Positions 39,982-51,159 of a DNA stretch of 64,000 bases are shown piece by piece; the stretch's first letter is position 1; every line of letters begins with the position of its first letter. This stretch comes from Euleptes europaea (lineage: Eukaryota > Chordata > Lepidosauria > Squamata > Sphaerodactylidae). The notes beneath the pieces are model-generated. The model had not been told where the DNA came from and ran no database searches. It saw only the letters and a list, made by a program, of their open reading frames with translations. Where the stretch lies: contig NC_079312.1 of NCBI RefSeq assembly GCF_029931775.1, forward strand, positions 14,949,821 through 15,013,820. Direction: 5' to 3'. The translations under genes were made by a program, and so were the position numbers.

Positions 39982-40732
39982 CTGGAAAGGAAATTCACAC
40001 CTGAGACCAAAAATATTTCCACCCAACCCCAAGCTGGCTGAAGATCATCCAGCAAGCTTCCGTGCCAGAGTGGGGATTTGAACTTGGGTCTCTCAGCACC
40101 TAGTTGGACATTCTAATCTACAGTTGCCAGCTCAGCACTGGCACCATGCAGGAGCTTGCAAGGGGTGGGGACAAGTAATCTGGCATCATGGCAACACACA
40201 TTCTTAAATGTAGCTGCCGACTTTTGAACCCGTACCTCATGCCCTTTACAGTAATTGGTCTGCAGCAATTAGGAAGTGTGTCAGGTTGAGCTGCATGCTA
40301 AGAAAAGCTTTGCCCGGTGATTTCTACAAGTTAGATCTCTTTTTATAAGCCCAGAAACAGACGAGGCCTTTTCTCCCACCAAGTCAGTTGGCAATCCTGC
40401 AAATAACCACAGCAACAGCCCTCTGCAGATACATGGGTGGCATCCGTTCACATGTTGCACCTCCCACGCATCTCAGGAGCATAACCATGTAATGGGTGAA
40501 TTGGGCAACACGTGGAATTTCCACTTAGGTTCTGGTTCACATGATGGGAAGCTGTACCTGCATGGAAAATCCATGCATTGCTCAATTTACACATTATGAG
40601 ATCGTGCCTATGCGGTGCATCCCAGGGACCCGCACGCTTCTGACATCTGTGACTGGTAGGCTCCTGCAATGTGTGAAAGAAATTCCCCTGTAATGTCTAC
40701 AGAGGACTTTAGCTACCATCACAGGAAACGTT
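39982..40732. other. 5' flank of gene 1; no gene
   Basis: A MIR-like fragment on minus at 40045-40125 (GTGGGGATTTGAACTTGGG). The rest is unassigned. Confidence 0.4.
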
Positions 40733-40935
40733 TGTGTGTGTGTGTGTGTGTGTGTCCGGGGTGTATAGTCTGACAAGTTGCAGCTGACGTCTGGTGACCC
40801 CAGCAAGGGGCTTTCAAGGCAAATGACAAGCAGAGGTGGTTGGTCATTGCCTTCCTCTGCAAAGTCTTCCTTGGAGGTCTTTCTTCTAAGTACTGACTCT
40901 GCTCAGTTTCCGAGATCAGGCTATACCATGCTGCC
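40733..40935 (-). repeat. 5S-Sauria SINE
   Basis: A (GT)n run, then GGGGCTTTCAAGGCAAATGAC, TTGCCTTCCTCTGCAAAG and CTCAGTTTCCGAGATCAGGC. Diverged. Confidence 0.78.
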
Positions 40936-41394
40936 TTCCCTCCCCGAGTTCCCTCCCTTACCCCTCGTCCAAAGGAATCAAAGCTTTAGGCAGGGTTATA
41001 TGAATTACTACGGCTTCATGCAATCTCTAGGACAGTGTGAGCCAAGGTTTGCCAGGCCCCCTTTTCAGTTGTGGGATTTGATCCGCAAGAGTCAGCAGAT
41101 GGTTTTGCAAGGCCCAGAACTGGGTGGAATCTGTTGCTCCCTGCTACACAGCCAATCACGATTAACAGCATGGCTAAGACAGCTGGGTCAAAAGCTGACA
41201 ACCCAAGCCAAATCTCCCCTCAGCCGTGCATGCAAATCTCATCCGGAGCAGTGCATTTGCCAGCCCATCGTTACCCACCGGCAAATCTATCATTCTTTTC
41301 CCTCTATGCGAGAATCAGGAAGATCTGAGTTCAAATCCTCCACAACCCTGAACCAGTGTCTTTAGGTCAGCTCGATAAGCGTTACATACACATA
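40936..41394. other. No gene recognised
   Basis: An open stretch at 40778-41365 on plus has no domain and begins inside a SINE. Confidence 0.4.
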
Positions 41395-41560
41395 CGATTT
41401 CCATTAGCGATTCCATTGGGCTTAACATTGCCAATTTTCCCCTTGTCCCCTGCTCCTGTGCATTGAACAGCAGCAGACGATTTCCATTAGCGATTCCATT
41501 GGGCTCAACATTGCCAATTTCCCCCTTGTCCCCTGCTCCTGTGCATTGAACAGCAGCAGA
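41395..41560. repeat. 83-bp tandem duplication
   Basis: Two nearly identical copies (41395-41477, 41478-41560) of CGATTTCCATTAGCGATTCC..; they differ at few sites, so recent. Confidence 0.93.
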
Positions 41561-42271
41561 CTGGAAGATATTGGCAAGGGGGTCATCTTTAATATCCACA
41601 CGCTGCAAAATTGCCAGTTTTCACCCACTGCTGTTCAAGACATGGGCCGACTTCTCTGATTAGCTGGTAATTTTAACTACATTACCCCTGCACTGGCTAC
41701 ACTCCTGAGCTGGTAGATTGCGCAGATTGCCAACTGATCATGAAAACCCAACCCGGGCTTTTCCCATGTCTTCAGCGGCAACTTTTCTGACAGAAGCTGG
41801 CTCATCCAAAGGCTGCAGATCAACATGCCTTTAGAAAGCACACCTGAAGAAGGCTGATAAAAGAGTTGGCCGCCATCCTTTATGACCACGGGTTTCTGGC
41901 ACCTCCTGTTTTGTTTTCACTTTAAGTACATTTTCCTCTTCCCAATCCAAATTCTGCTGGGGCTTTAACTCACCGACACCCTGCAGTTTTTGCATTGCAG
42001 CCTCTGGGAAGGGACCTGCCGCTTGCTATTGCTCCATCCAAAAAGACAGAATCCGGAGGAGGAAACAAGAGGAGGAGGAGGATCAGGAAGGGGGCTTTAC
42101 TTGGGTCACCAATTTCTGGGCTTCTCTAGGCTTTACTTCTCCGTGAGTTTAACCCCTTCGGCGTACAGCCTGGCTAATGTTGCCAGCAGGCCAGGAAGAG
42201 GAAAAACACAAGCCGGTTTCAAACAAAAAAAGCTCCAGCTTCCCTATGCCTGTTCACAGCTTTCATTGGGT
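41561..42271. other. No gene recognised
   Basis: No exon or repeat family identified. Confidence 0.4.
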
Positions 42272-42700
42272 CAGGTGGCAGGTGATGGGAAAGACCTCTG
42301 CTTGAGGACCTGGAGAGCTGCTGCCGGTCTGAGTAGACCACTGGTTCCCAACCAGGGGTCCGTGGACCCCCAGGGGTCCGCGAGAACTAAATTAAGGCCC
42401 GCGAAACAAAGTTATAAACCCATAATAAATTAATATTTTCAATTAAAAGTTCTCTATTATAAAAATATATGTTCAAATATTATTCTAAGTTTAATGTTTC
42501 ACTAACAGTTATGATTAAAGTTTATTTTCAAATTCTCGGAATTTTTATTTTGAACCTTGGGGTCCCTGCACCGAACAAAAAAGTCCTAGTGGTCCCTGGT
42601 CAAAAAAAAAGGTTGGGAACCACTGGAGTAGACAATACTGACTTTGATGGACCCAGGGTCTGATTCAATATCAGGCAGCTTTGTGTGTGTGTTCATGTCA
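42272..42700 (+). repeat. tRNA-Ala SINE body split by a hAT
   Basis: GGAAAGACCTCTGCTTGAGG..CGGTCTGAGTAGAC continues at 42626 with GAGTAGACAATACTGAC..TTCAATATCAGGCAGC. Confidence 0.85.
42339..42625 (+). mobile_element. Short hAT, CAGTGGTTCCCAACC family
   Basis: CACTGGTTCCCAACC and GGTTGGGAACCACTG, perfect 8-bp duplication GAGTAGAC (42331-42338, 42626-42633). 287 bp, sister of 5990-6274. Confidence 0.94.
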
Positions 42701-43059
42701 CAGCTTTGCAATTTCCCCAACTGCAGTTGGCGACCCTACGTGCATGCCTGAAAAGTTGATTTCACGTTACTGAACTGTTAGGAAGGCGTAGTTGAAGCAG
42801 CCCTGCTGAACAGCCACAAACAGCTTGATGGGCGAACAGACAAGTCTCTCAAAATATCAGCCCCTTGTTGAGGACTGGCGAACAGGATTTTCAAGAGTCC
42901 GTAGACTAGATGGACCATTGTGGGTTTTTGAGAGTCCGTAGGCTAGATGGTCACGTCATGAGACGACAAGAGTCACTGGAAAAGACAGTCACGCTAGGAA
43001 AAGTTGAGGGCAGCAGGAAAAGAGGAAGACCCAACAAGAGATGCATTGACTCAATAAAG

Positions 43060-43615
43060 ATCATTCACAGTGGGTAGCATGTTAGTCTGTCTGCAGTAGT
43101 AGAAAAGGGCAAGAGTCCAGTAGCACCTTAAAGACTAACAAAAATATTTTCTGGTAGGGTATGAGCTTTTTTTTTTTTTTAATATATTTTTTATTGCATT
43201 GGAGGTCATTTTACATCTCCATACCTTTATAATTACACTTTACGCTTTCCTTCTTCCAATACAAATTTCCCCCTTTCCCCCCCCTTTCCCTCCCCCCACG
43301 GACCAATCCATAATATCATATTTTCATATTTTCAGCCATGAGCATAGCCTTTTTAGTTTTACTAAAGTCTCTTCGTTGGCTTCTCTTTTCACCCAATTAA
43401 TGTATGGGTTCCACTTAGTCTTCAGTTCAATTTCTTCTGTTTCTCCCATCGTCTGTTGTTTTAAGTATCCCAATACATCTGTTTGCACATATTCTGGTAG
43501 GGTATGAGCTTTCGTGAGCCACAGCTCACTTCTTCGTGGCTCACGAAAGCTCATACCCTACCAGAAAATATTTTTGTTAGTCTTTAAGGTGCTACTGGAC
43601 TCTTGCCCTTTTCTG
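43060..43615. repeat. Penelope-type inverted pair inside BovB
   Basis: The left unit (GTAGTAGAAAAGGGCAAGAG) and right unit (CTACTGGACTCTTGCCCTTTT) face each other; the ends of one unit are split by the L1. The hammerhead core is damaged at the pair centre (CGAAGA for CTGAAGA). Confidence 0.8.
43170..43492 (-). repeat. L1 LINE 3' end inside the Penelope pair
   Basis: A poly(T) on plus marks the antisense poly(A). The minus frame ends in a plausible L1 ORF2 C-terminus (KTKWNPYINWVK, KLKRLCSWLKI). The target-site duplication is 20 bp, TCTGGTAGGGTATGAGCTTT (43150-43169, 43493-43512). Confidence 0.75.
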
Positions 43616-43788
43616 TGACTCAATAAAGGAAGCCACAGCCTTCAGTTTGCAAGATCTGAGCAAGGCTGTCAAAGATAGGACATTTTGGAAGACTTTCATT
43701 CATAGGGTCGCCATGAGTCGGAAGCGACTTGACGGCACTTAACACAGAGAGAGAGACTAGATGGACCACTGGTCTGCTCCACTATGGC

Positions 43789-43955
43789 TAGGGTTGCCAG
43801 GTCCCTCCGGCGGGAGGTTTTTGGGGGCAGAGCCTTCAATGCCATAGAGTCCAATTGCCAAAGCGGCCATTTTCCCCAGGTGAACTGATCTCTATTGGCT
43901 GGAGATCAGTTGTAATAGCAGATCTCCAGCTACTACCTGGAGGTTGGCAATCCTA
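43789..43955 (-). mobile_element. Short hAT, TAGGGTTGCCA family
   Basis: TAGGGTTGCCAGGTCCC to GGTTGGCAATCCTA; flanks ACTATGGC and ATTATGGC match at 7 of 8. Confidence 0.88.
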
Positions 43956-43963
43956 ATTATGGC

Positions 43964-44461
43964 TGCTCTTGTGCTCTTAAGCTTAAGAGAGGAACGTAGA
44001 TCTATCAAACTGGGATGCATATTTGGAGAAGGAGGTTTTTCGTTCACCTCTGCCACTTTGGCTTTTGTGAGATCCTGTCAAAGTTACTTTTCTGGAAGAA
44101 GCTCACTGAGTTAAATGCACAGAGCCGTTGCGCCTAGAGAGGCCTGGAAATGCAGAGAAAGGGAGAGAGAACCCAGTGGCATTGAATTCTTTTCCTGTTT
44201 CCTCCCCCTGGCTGGGTGGCCTCTGGAGCTGTCTAAACTTTGGATTGCTTTACAGTTCTGCAGAGGCTTAAGAACGGAGTCAGCAACTGGGAGCGGTGAG
44301 TTAAAGAACTGAGAGCTAACAGAGATTGGACAGGAAGGAAGGAAAGAAAAAGAGACTGGCAGGGAGGGCAGAAGATTGTATCCAGAGGATGAACAGCTGG
44401 GCTGCAGAAAAACACAGCTGGCCCCCAAGAGTTTCTGTCCCAGCAGGTACTATATACCATT
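43964..44461. other. No gene recognised
   Basis: Short open frames on both strands only; no domain. Confidence 0.4.
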
Positions 44462-45330
44462 TGGGAAATGGAGCCTCCATGTGCAGAGGTAGTGTACCTG
44501 CATCTGCTGGATTTCTGGTGGGCACATGAGAAGGACTTTTTTTTTATGCCCAGCTTGTAAGCACATTACAAGCATCTGACTGGAGGCTGTTTTGAAACAG
44601 GATGCTGGGTGTGGCGGCCATGTGGTCTGATACAGCAGGATTCTTCTTATAGCCACAAATGCTTTTAAACAGGATCAGAGAAATTCATGGAGAAGTCTTA
44701 TCAATAGCTCTGATAGCTAAATGGAACCTCCATGTGCAGAGGAAGTATACCTCTGAATGCCAGATACAAGAGGCCAACAGCAGGACAGGCCTGTTGCTTT
44801 TATGCCCTACCTTTAAGATTCCCAGAGGCACCAGCTATCAGAAAGAGGATGCTGGACTATATGGCTATTTATCAGATTCAACTATTCTCAAGTCGTTCTA
44901 CCAAAACAGGCAGACAGGAAATTAACTTGTCTTATCCTTAATATGTTTTAGGGGGATAAAAGCAGCCCACTGGTCTCTGGTCTCCTTTAGAGATAAATAA
45001 TAAGAGGAGTTCCAGTAGAACCTCCATGTTCTGAAGCAGTATACCTTTGAATATCAAGCTGTTGGGGTCATGCAAGGGAGGGCAGGGCTTCATAACCTTC
45101 TTGTGGATTTTCCAGTGGCATCTGGCTGGCCAATGTGTGAAACAGGACATGGGGCGAGATGGATCTTTCACCTGGCTCATAAAAGCAGATAAAAATGTAA
45201 GAAAAGACTTGCTGGATCAGACCAATGGTCCTTCTAGTCCAGTATCCTGTTTCACACAATGGCCAACCAGTTGTCCCAGAAGGCCCTCGAGCAGGGCCAC
45301 AGAACATTGAGGTTCCATTTAGCCTTCTTT
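44462..45330. repeat. Cluster of L2-like LINE 3' UTR pieces
   Basis: Plus copies at 44462-44655, 44718-44880 and 45003-45175 (AACCTCCATGTGCAGAGG; GGATGCTGGACTAT). A minus copy is at 45190-45330 (GACTTGCTGGATCAGACC). The last two are an inverted pair. Confidence 0.65.
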
Positions 45331-45479
45331 ACCTTATGGTGTTGCAAACTCCTTGTGCATGCTGATGGTGCTCTATACTGGGACATCTGTTTCCTAATGA
45401 CCCCCAGATCTGTCTCTCTGGTCCATGTCAACCCGGAGAGGATACAGAAATACGGAACCAGTGTCAGTGAATGATTGGA

Positions 45480-46480
45480 TGAGGGTAAATTAATTGACAT
45501 GTAATCTAGACAAGACAGAAGTGCTTAGGGTAATGAATATGGATGATCTGGGAATAGGTGCTTCGCCCATTCTGGATGGGGTTACACTTTCCCCAAAATA
45601 CCACATTTGCAGCTTTGGGTATTTCTAGATTCCACCTTGTCTTTGAGCAAATAGGAATCTAAAGTTGCCCACTGTACCTTTTGCTGGATAAGAATAGTCC
45701 ACAAGCTGTGGCTATTCCTGGAGACAGCCGGCCTTCCCTTAGTCACATATATGCTGGTAACATCTGGATTAGATTACTACAGTGCAGGTTTCATAGGGCC
45801 ACCCTTGAAGACTGTTCAGAAGTTTCAATTGTAAAACATGGCTGCAATTATCCTTAGAATAGAATAGAATAGAATAGATATTTTATTTATACCCTGCCTT
45901 CCCCCAGCAAAGCCGGGCTCAGGGCGGCTAACATAATTATATACATAACAATTTAAAACCTTGCTGGAACATGCCAAAATAATCAGATAAAACCAGTGCT
46001 ATTTCAGCAGCACTGGTTTCCAATTTGGTTCCTGGCTCAATTCAAGACGCTGGTTTTCACATTTAAAAGCCTAAGTGACTTGGGCCTAGAGTTCCTGAAG
46101 GATCATCTTCACCCATATCAACCAGCCCAGGCTTTGAGATCTACACATACTAGTTTCCAGTAGAAACTAGCCTAAGCCAAGCTTAGTTTGGCTGGGACCT
46201 GAGGCAGGGCCTTCTCTACTGCTACCCCCAAGATACGAACTTCCTTCTCCTGGAGATAAAATTGGCAGGCCTTCCAGACCAAACTGTTCTTTTCCAGAAG
46301 GCTTTTGAACTGCACTGAAATAGGGGACATCACTTTTTGTTTATATTCTGAGCTTGCTGTTTGGTTTTATATGTTTTCAGATTACTTTATTTGAATTGTT
46401 CTATATTTTAATTTATTCCTTATCTGTCTGGAGGACCCATTGGGTGGTGGGCCAGTCTATAAACTAGCCCACCAGTCTAT
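45480..46480 (+). repeat. L2 LINE, C-terminal coding part and 3' end
   Basis: Decayed frames keep L2 reverse-transcriptase tail patterns (DKTEVLRV; HWFPIWFLAQFKTLVFTFK; LHPYQPA). At 45855-45960 it is interrupted by an (AGAAT)n run and a minus-strand tail (AAGCCGGGCTCAGGGCGGC). Several stops: old copy. Confidence 0.75.
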
Positions 46481-46539
46481 AAACTAGGCCTCCTTCTGGC
46501 AGTCTTAGTTCCCTGGTGGGATTTTAAAAAACATTGGCA

Positions 46540-46700
46540 TCATCTACACCAGTACATCACTTCCAGGGAAAACCCAGAAGTGCCTTAGGATTGCGCTAGG
46601 AATCGCTAGCTCTGTGGTTTTACCATAAATTTTTCAGTGATCCCTAGAGCAACCCTATGTTGTTTCCGGGTATTCCCTGGAAGTGACATAATGGCATAGC
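46540..46700. mobile_element. Palindromic MITE, GTCACTTCC type
   Basis: ACATCACTTCCAGGGAAAACC and GGTATTCCCTGGAAGTGAC are inverted; the middle also pairs (GATTGCGCTAGG; CCTAGAGCAACC). Confidence 0.6.
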
Positions 46701-46847
46701 TGACATTGCATTTCATCACTCATGTCCCCATCCCTGAACCTCCTACCCTACTATAAATATTTTAGAAAGACGGAATGAATATAAACAAACAAAAGTTTAT
46801 TTGAGGCACCTTAAAAACTCGTAACTTTATATGCCATTAAAGGTTTA

Positions 46848-46891
46848 TGAATGAATGAATGAATGAATGAATGAATGAATGAATGAATGAA
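46848..46891. repeat. (GAAT)n microsatellite
   Basis: About eleven GAAT repeats. Confidence 0.95.
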
Positions 46892-47029
46892 ACTCGTAAT
46901 TTTTAAAAATTCCAGCAATGGGCTCTAACCCACACAAGCCTAATGCTTAAACAAAATCTAGTTAGGCCTGAAGATACTACCAGACTCCTAGGCTTCCCAG
47001 GGCCAGTAGCTCCATCAGCGGGAGCTTTT

Positions 47030-47492
47030 CTTCAGTGCGCCCACGTCACTTCTGGGTTCACTCGGAAGCGACGCAGACGCTCTATCAATCTCTGCAGAAA
47101 CTCTATGGTTTCTTCCCGTTAAACTGGAAGTGAGGTTGCCCACCAGCCCTCAGGTGGTCGGTGGGCAGCCCAGTGGATTGGCGGATTTGACCCAACACCA
47201 CCGGGCACTTGGCAACCCTACAGACTCCGGTTTGTTTTTGCTGACACAGCTTGGTGGGCACAGCAACAAAATTGCTGCCTCAAAATGGCTTCTGCAGGAG
47301 GCGGAGCCAGCCACAAGGTGATGGCCACAGCGTACCTTTAGTAACACAATGCCGATCCTTGTGCCGTGGAGGCAGCTGCTGCCAAAGCAGCATTTTTTAA
47401 ATCTGCGCGGTCCATCCAATCCCCAGTCGTCAATGAGAAGCCTTGCTGGAGATCAGTTGTAAAAGCAGATCTCCAGCTAGTACCTGGAGGTT
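47030..47492. repeat. Mixed MITE and hAT fragments
   Basis: 47040-47130 resembles the GTCACTTCC MITE. 47235-47400 matches, in reverse, the interior of the 52.2-kb hAT (AAAATGGCTTCTGCAGG). 47445-47492 is an end of the TAGGGTTGCCA hAT. Confidence 0.5.
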
Positions 47493-47655
47493 AAGCAAAA
47501 TTAGTAAGCCTGCTGTGAAATGAATGAGTTAAGTACAGCAGTAACAAAAGGCATAAATATATATAAATAGTTTATCCAAGTCATTATATGGTATCTCAAA
47601 AAATTCAATAGTATATATAAAGCACTGATATATCACACCACCGGTAGAATATATA

Positions 47656-48104
47656 TTGTAACACAAAACAATGAAGGAGTGTCCATAGCAGATATACTGC
47701 AATAAGTGTGTGTGTGTGTGTGTGTGTGAAGTGCCTTCAAGTCGCAGTCGACTTATGGTGACCCCTTTTGGGGTTTTCATGGCAAGAGACGAACAGAGGT
47801 GGTTTGCCAGTGCCTTCCTCTGCAGCGCAACCCTGGTATTCCTTGGTGGTCTCCCATCCAAATACTAACCAGGGCTGACCCTGCTTAGCTTCCGAGATCT
47901 GACCAGGTCAGGCTAGCCTGGGCCATCCTGCTCAAGGCCTGCAATAACTCAGAGTCCAGAAACTACGTTTCACACTCCAGGGAGATCGTATTCTCGGATA
48001 CTTGAGTTGATCTCGAGGAGTATTACAGACACAGGATCTGGACTCTGTTAATCATTGCAGTATATCTGCTAGGGACACTCCCTCATTGTTTTGTGTTACA
48101 ATGT
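47656..48104. repeat. Inverted repeat interrupted by a 5S-Sauria SINE
   Basis: TGTAACACAAAACAATGAAGG at 47657 and CATTGTTTTGTGTTACA near 48080-48100 are reverse complements, and so are AGCAGATATACTGCAAT and ATTGCAGTATATCTGCT. The arms are about 50 bp. A minus 5S-Sauria SINE (47706-47930, CTTCAAGTCGCAGTCGAC to CAGGCTAGCCTGGGCC) sits in the loop. Confidence 0.78.
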
Positions 48105-49078
48105 CCTTTAGTGCCTGGAGGTTGGCAACCCTACTCTGGGGTCACTTGTTCATCTGCATGGGCTCCAGGAAGGGAAACAGGAGGCGAGCCTGGGATCACT
48201 ACCATGCGGGGAACTCAGTGAAAGGGCAGATTTATTATTATGAACAGCTGTTGAAATGCATAATTTCTTCTCTTAGCAGGAGGTGTCAGTTTTGTCCAGG
48301 CTCCCAGGCGAAGGCTCTCTCTACCCCATGGTTCTCCAATGGTTAAATCAAAAGAGCTCCACTTGGCAGAGGGGAAGACCCTTTTGTTGCTGGGGGGGGG
48401 GAGAGAGAGGAAAGAGGTGGGATATTATGAATGGACGCAACTTCCTGTCCTGCCCCTCTGTGTACAGGGATTTTGAATTACCTTTGGGAGAAGGAGGCTG
48501 GAGGGAGGTGATGGCTGAGACCAGTGAGCGGAAGGTGCGTGGTAGGGGGTGGGTGATATGGGGCAGGGGGCTGGAAGACCACAAAAGGCATGAAATTGCT
48601 GGGTGGGGGGTGTTTAGCAAAAGACAGGAAGATGCACAACCTTTATTTCAGGGGGAGGGGGGAAATGTCAGTGCATAAGTCCATATGCTTGATCCAGGAA
48701 AGGATCTTTCCACCAGAAATGGAGCAAAACCAGAAAACATTATCCTTTGACAGCATTTCTTTTTTGGTGATTAGTTTCTGATGGTTGTGGTTTTCTGCAG
48801 AATTCCCTGGTTTCATTTTTTAGTCCGGATCTGTTTAGGGGTGGGTGGGGTATGTTTTGAATCATGTGTTGTGATGGGTATGTTAATACTGTGTTTTTTT
48901 ACTTGTTTGGTAGCTGCTTCCTACCTAGCAGAAAAGGGGTGGGATATATTAAGGCATATAGTGCTGCCACCTAGGGCATTTGCTGTCTCCTGGTTTGTTT
49001 TTCTTGTGTTTATTCCATTGGGTGCCACTTTTAAGGTAAAAGAAATAGAAAATCGGGTGTTTTCATAGTAGCGGTGTA
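48105..49078. other. No gene recognised, G-rich
   Basis: Several G runs (for example 48391-48400, 48601-48609, 48650-48661). Small open frames have no family features. Confidence 0.4.
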
Positions 49079-49365
49079 GAGAGCCAGCGCGGTGTAGTGG
49101 TTAAGAGCGGTGGTTTGGAGCTGTGGACTCTAATCTGGAGAACCAGGTTTGATTCCCCACTCCTCCACGTGAGCGGTGGCGGCTGATCTGGTGAACTGGA
49201 TTTGTTTCCCCACTCCACATGAAACCAGCTGGGTCTAGTCACAGCTCTCTCAGCCCCACCTCACAGGGTGTCTGTTGTGGGGAAGGGAAGGTGATTGCAA
49301 GCCTGTTGATTCTTTCTTAAGTGGTAGAGAAAGTCGGCATATAAAATCCAACTCTTCTTCTAGTG
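49079..49365 (+). repeat. MIR-like SINE, complete
   Basis: GAGAGCCAGCGCGGTGTAGTG to GGCATATAAAATCCAACTC. Confidence 0.88.
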
Positions 49366-49438
49366 GGGGAAGGAGCAATTGTGCGGGGAAACAGGGAGGA
49401 GCTGTACTGGCAGTGGGGTTGATGACTACCCTCTGAAT

Positions 49439-49631
49439 CAGGGGTGTCGAACTCAATTGTTATGAGGGCCAGATATGACATAAATGTCACTTGGTCGGGC
49501 TGAGCCATGGCTCACCTGCCCAGATTGAGAGTGGGGGTGAGGGTGGGTAGCTGCCTCTACTGACTCGCAGCCTGGATGAGAGCTCTCAAGAGGCCGGATC
49601 GGGCCCTCAGGCCTTATGTTTGACACCACTG
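49439..49631 (+). mobile_element. Short hAT, CAGGGGTGTCAAAC family
   Basis: CAGGGGTGTCGAACTC to TTTGACACCACTG; flanks CTCTGAAT and CTCTAAAT match at 7 of 8. Confidence 0.87.
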
Positions 49632-49639
49632 CTCTAAAT

Positions 49640-50436
49640 AATGCTTAGGGCTGCCACTCAGTTAAAAAAATCTCCATTGATTAATCATGTTTTAATAGGT
49701 TAAACCTGCATAAAATTTGCACATGAGAAAATCAGATGTTTATTGATGCATGTAAGTTTCACTGCAGGTGCTTCCTTATAAGAGGCATTCTTCCTGTGAT
49801 ATATTTATATTTGATATATTGCTATATATGATTGAATTCTGAATTCATTTTGAGATGGTACCATGTGTGTCTGCAGGGAGGCGCTCACTCCCACTGAAAT
49901 CCTAAATTTTCTGATTTTTTTAAATGTACCTTGGCAATACACACATCTAGTCAGCAAGAGGTCTTGAATAACCTCCCCCTTCGCCCCCAAAAAGATTTAT
50001 TTTTGCAAACAAAATATAATTGTCACAGCAAACTCTGGGGATCACCGCACCGAATATTGCTACATGTTTTAAAAGCATCTTGCTGTTTTATTAAATCTTG
50101 CTCGCGCTCCCCTCCCTCCATTTCGTGTTGAAACCATTTCTGAAGCTTTTTTATCCGTCTCTTCCCAAAACCCTCTGTCTTAAAAGAGGCATTTTCTCCT
50201 GCCTCTGCCAAGAAAGTGTCTCCAGGGCATGGATTTTTATTTTGCATTAAATAGAGTTAAACATGTTTTTTTTAAAAAAACTGCCAGTAGTCGTGGGCAC
50301 CATATTGATGGAGCAAAAACAATTTGCAAGAGTGTGCAATGCTATGGGTATCTGGAAGACAGACTCATTTACCTGTCCCATGGAATTGCTCTATTGTGGT
50401 AACTAATTATCAGCGGGCTTAAAGATTTCTTACATG
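49640..50436. other. No gene recognised
   Basis: AT-rich left half and ordinary right half. No exon, SINE or LINE pattern. Confidence 0.4.
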
Positions 50437-50655
50437 CCCAGGGTAATGTCAATCACCACTTTGGGGTCAGGAAGCAATTTTCCTCCAGGCCAGATTGGCC
50501 AGGGATCCTGGAGGGGGGTTTTTTGGCCATCTTCTGGGCGTGGAGCAGGGGTCACTGGGGTGTGGTAAGCGGTAGTTGTGAATTTCCTGCATTGTGCAAG
50601 GGGTTGGACTAGATGATCCTGGTGATCCCTTCCAACTCTTTGATTCTATGAAAGG
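50437..50655 (+). repeat. CR1 LINE 3' end
   Basis: AGGGATCCTGGAGGGGGG, GGCCATCTTCTGGGCGTGG and TCCAACTCTTTGATTCTATG. Confidence 0.88.
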
Positions 50656-50830
50656 CTGGATGCTTCCCCCATGTTTGTAGAAAATGACTGGCCTGGGGCA
50701 GAGTCTGGCCCCTCTTGACAGAAACAGACTGCGGAGCTTGGGGGAGAGGAAGCTCAGCTAAGCGCTCTCAGTTCAAGACCAGGAACAGCAGATGAGGTCC
50801 CTTTCCTGAACTGTGCTACTTCAGACAGAA

Positions 50831-50985
50831 TATGGTTGCCAACCTTAAGGAGGGGGCTGGAGAGCTCCCAGAATTGCAACTGATCTCCAGACAACAGATA
50901 TCAGTTCGCCTGGAGAAAGCAAACTGGAGGATGGACTCTATGGCATTATATCCACGAATTTCCCAACCTGGAGTTGGCAACCCTA
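50831..50985 (+). mobile_element. Short hAT, older TAGGGTTGCCA subgroup
   Basis: TATGGTTGCCAACC to GTTGGCAACCCTA; flanks AGACAGAA and AGAGAGAA match at 7 of 8. Lacks the GC-rich right part of the younger group. Confidence 0.82.
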
Positions 50986-51066
50986 AGAGAGAACGGAGAG
51001 TGGAGAGCAACATGCATTGCTCTGGGAAGAAAGGTTGGGATAAAATGGGATTGATAGATATGGTGA

Positions 51067-51152
51067 GAGGGGCCATGGGGTTTTGGTAGAGCATCTGCTT
51101 GGCATGCAGAAGGTCCCAGATCAATCCCAAGCATCTCCAGTTAAAGGATGTA
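51067..51152 (+). repeat. tRNA-Ala-derived SINE, truncated
   Basis: GGTAGAGCATCTGCTTGGC, GAAGGTCCCAGATCAATCC. Confidence 0.78.
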
Positions 51153-51159
51153 AAAGATA

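Larger units (their letters stand above)
42942..43745 (+). repeat. BovB/RTE 3' end holding a Penelope pair and an L1
   Basis: BovB parts 42942-43059 (GACGACAAGAGTCACTGG, AAAAGAGGAAGACCCAAC) and 43616-43745 (GCAAGATCTGAGCAAGGC, CGGAAGCGACTTGACGGC). TGACTCAATAAAG is repeated at 43047-43059 and 43616-43628 around the insert. Confidence 0.92.

Noticed and set aside
40778-41365. 195-codon plus-strand frame
   Set aside because: It begins inside a reverse 5S-Sauria SINE and shows no domain.
41395-41560. CRISPR-like repeat
   Set aside because: Only two adjacent copies without spacers in a vertebrate genome; a simple tandem duplication.
48781-49068. 95-codon hydrophobic frame on plus
   Set aside because: Looks like a membrane protein only because the DNA is T/G-rich. 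No family pattern, no splice or promoter context.
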